A DNA stretch of 13,861 bases from an uncultured Leucobacter sp. (lineage in GTDB: Bacteria > Actinomycetota > Actinomycetes > Actinomycetales > Microbacteriaceae): assembly GCA_945952575.1 (NCBI GenBank), contig CAMFIY010000036.1:1-13861 (forward strand). Reading direction: 5' to 3'. The position numbers were made by a program, and so were the translations under genes. Shown piece after piece: positions 13,031 through 13,861 of this stretch. A model generated the notes under the pieces. It saw only the letters and a program-made list of their open reading frames with translations. It was not told the DNA's origin and searched no databases. Every line of letters starts with the position of its first letter. Position 1 is the stretch's first letter.

Positions 13031-13631
13031 GATCCGCCGCGCGTACGGCGCCCGCGCTCGCGAATACACCGAGTTGCTCGGCTCGGTGGCGGATCTCGCC
13101 GAGCCGGATCGCGAGACCATCACCGAGTGGGCGCAGAGCATCGGCGGTCCGGTGCTCGACGCGGGGTGCGGGCCCGGGCATTGGACGCAGCATCTGCATG
13201 ATCTCGGCCTGGAGGCCGAGGGCGTCGACCTCACCCCCGAGTTCGTCTCCATCGCTCAGCGCCGGTTCCCCGGGTTGCACTTCCGCGTCGGGGAGCTGGA
13301 GGCGCTGCCGGTCGGGAGCGGATCCCTGGGCGGCCTGCTGGCGTGGTACTCGACGATCCACACCGAGCCGGCGGAGGTGCCGGCGCTGCTGACCGAGTTC
13401 GCCCGGTGTCTGCGGCCGGGCGGGTCCCTGCTGCTGGGCTTCTTCGCGGGCGAGCGCTCCGAGCCGTTCGACCACGCGGTGGTCACGGGATACCATTGGC
13501 CGGTCGACGAGATGCTGCGTGCGCTGGAGGGCGCCGGCTTCGCACTGATCGATATCCGGACCCGCAGGGAGCCCGGCGGTCGCCCGCTGGCGTCGGTGAC
13601 CGCCGAGCGCCGAGGAGGCGCACGCACATGA
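13017..13631 (+). CDS. Class I SAM-dependent methyltransferase
   Basis: Methyltransferase of 204 residues with a Rossmann-like class I fold. Motif I is VLDAGCGPGHW (46-56), Asp71 at the end of strand 2 (EGVDLTPEF) binds the SAM ribose, LEALPVGSGSLGGLLAWYS (94-112) covers motifs II-III, and CLRPGGSLLLGFF (131-143) is the post-motif segment. It resembles the Methyltransf_11/25 group of small-molecule methylases; the substrate is unknown. The start at ATG 13017 gives the family-like PEIRRAYGARAREY beginning. It lacks a Shine-Dalgarno sequence and overlaps the upstream gene by 14 nt, pointing to translational coupling. Its stop overlaps the next start as ATGA at 13628-13631. It is the middle gene of the plus-strand operon at the right edge. 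Confidence 0.93.
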   Translation: MPHPEIRRAYGARAREYTELLGSVADLAEPDRETITEWAQSIGGPVLDAGCGPGHWTQHLHDLGLEAEGVDLTPEFVSIAQRRFPGLHFRVGELEALPVGSGSLGGLLAWYSTIHTEPAEVPALLTEFARCLRPGGSLLLGFFAGERSEPFDHAVVTGYHWPVDEMLRALEGAGFALIDIRTRREPGGRPLASVTAERRGGART

Positions 13632-13861
13632 TCGGGATCCGTCTCGAGACCCGGATCGCGGCGCCCCCGGCGGCTTGCTTCTCGCTCAGTCTCTCCGTCG
13701 ATGCCCACACCTCATCGATGCAAGGCTCGCAGGAGCGCGCCGTCGCCGGCGTGACCTCGGGAGAGCTGCGAGCCGGCGAGACGGTCACCTGGCGGGCCCG
13801 GCACTTCGGCATTCCGTGGCGGATGACCTCGAGGATCACCGAGTACGAGGCTCCGCATCGC
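13628..13861 (+). CDS. SRPBCC family protein (5' part; continues beyond window)
   Basis: The first 78 residues of a START/Bet v 1-like (SRPBCC) protein. The typical opening is a strand (IRLETRIAAPPAACFSLSLS), a helix-break region with VDAHTSSM, then AVAGVTSGELRAGETVTWRARHFGIPWRMTSRITEY. The TVTWRARHFG strand pair is characteristic of the polyketide cyclase/dehydratase-like subgroup that binds hydrophobic ligands. There is no stop before the window ends. The ATG overlaps the methyltransferase stop by 4 nt and has GAGGAGG at 13612-13618, 9 nt upstream, so it is the third gene of the operon. Its ligand is unknown. Confidence 0.85.
   Translation, partial: MIGIRLETRIAAPPAACFSLSLSVDAHTSSMQGSQERAVAGVTSGELRAGETVTWRARHFGIPWRMTSRITEYEAPHR

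Noticed and set aside
12494..13252. Minus-strand open frame spanning the hypothetical and methyltransferase genes
   Set aside because: The opposite strand holds a clear SAM methyltransferase and a good ribosome site for the upstream gene. The minus product has no domain-like pattern.
1..13861. Mobile element, prophage, toxin-antitoxin, CRISPR or defence system
   Set aside because: No transposase, integrase, phage, nuclease-helicase or toxin-antitoxin gene was found, nor a regularly spaced repeat array. The one nuclease is a plain stand-alone DEDDh exonuclease without defence-type neighbours.

Overview
The window is a high-GC segment (I estimate two-thirds G+C or more) from an actinobacterial chromosome. 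Three things point there: strong G/C bias at third codon positions, frequent GTG/TTG starts, and several starts preceded by a TANNNT box only 6-8 nt upstream with no Shine-Dalgarno sequence (leaderless-type). The gene set and the ychF start region look like Microbacteriaceae (Microbacterium/Leucobacter-like), but that family call is inference. I see no rRNA, tRNA, CRISPR array, insertion sequence or prophage gene. No gap without a gene exceeds about 165 nt.

Left third (1-5432): a catabolic cassette. On the minus strand, in transcription order, lie an APC-superfamily permease, two short-chain dehydrogenases (SDRs) and an agmatinase/guanidino-ureohydrolase cut by the left edge. The first three genes are stitched by an ATGA overlap and a TGATG overlap, and the ureohydrolase follows after 43 nt. 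A PucR-family regulator is divergent and shares a short AT-rich control region with the permease. The likely logic is sensing, import, redox modification and hydrolytic release of urea from a guanidino (or related amidino) compound. The exact substrate cannot be read from the sequence.

Middle (5449-7696): a DEDDh 3'-5' exonuclease (minus), a four-helix membrane protein of the DUF1761 type, and the conserved P-loop ATPase YchF, which is probably the housekeeping anchor of the window.

Right-centre (7703-11436): two regulator-centred accessory units. A LysR regulator is divergent from a SnoaL-like protein. A TetR regulator sits ahead of a DJ-1/Hsp31-type protein and divergent from an NAD(P)-binding atypical SDR, with a dyad-symmetric candidate operator between them. 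Both resemble small aldehyde/electrophile or quinone response loci.

Right end (11601-13861): a DUF1801 protein, a VOC-fold protein, and the start of a coupled plus-strand operon. That operon runs from an unrecognised 146-residue protein through a class I SAM methyltransferase to an SRPBCC-fold protein cut by the right edge.

A recurrent structural feature is convergent gene pairs with almost no space, or an overlap, between their stops (5432/5449, 7696/7703, 9050/9033, 11978/11986), leaving no room for ordinary intrinsic terminators.
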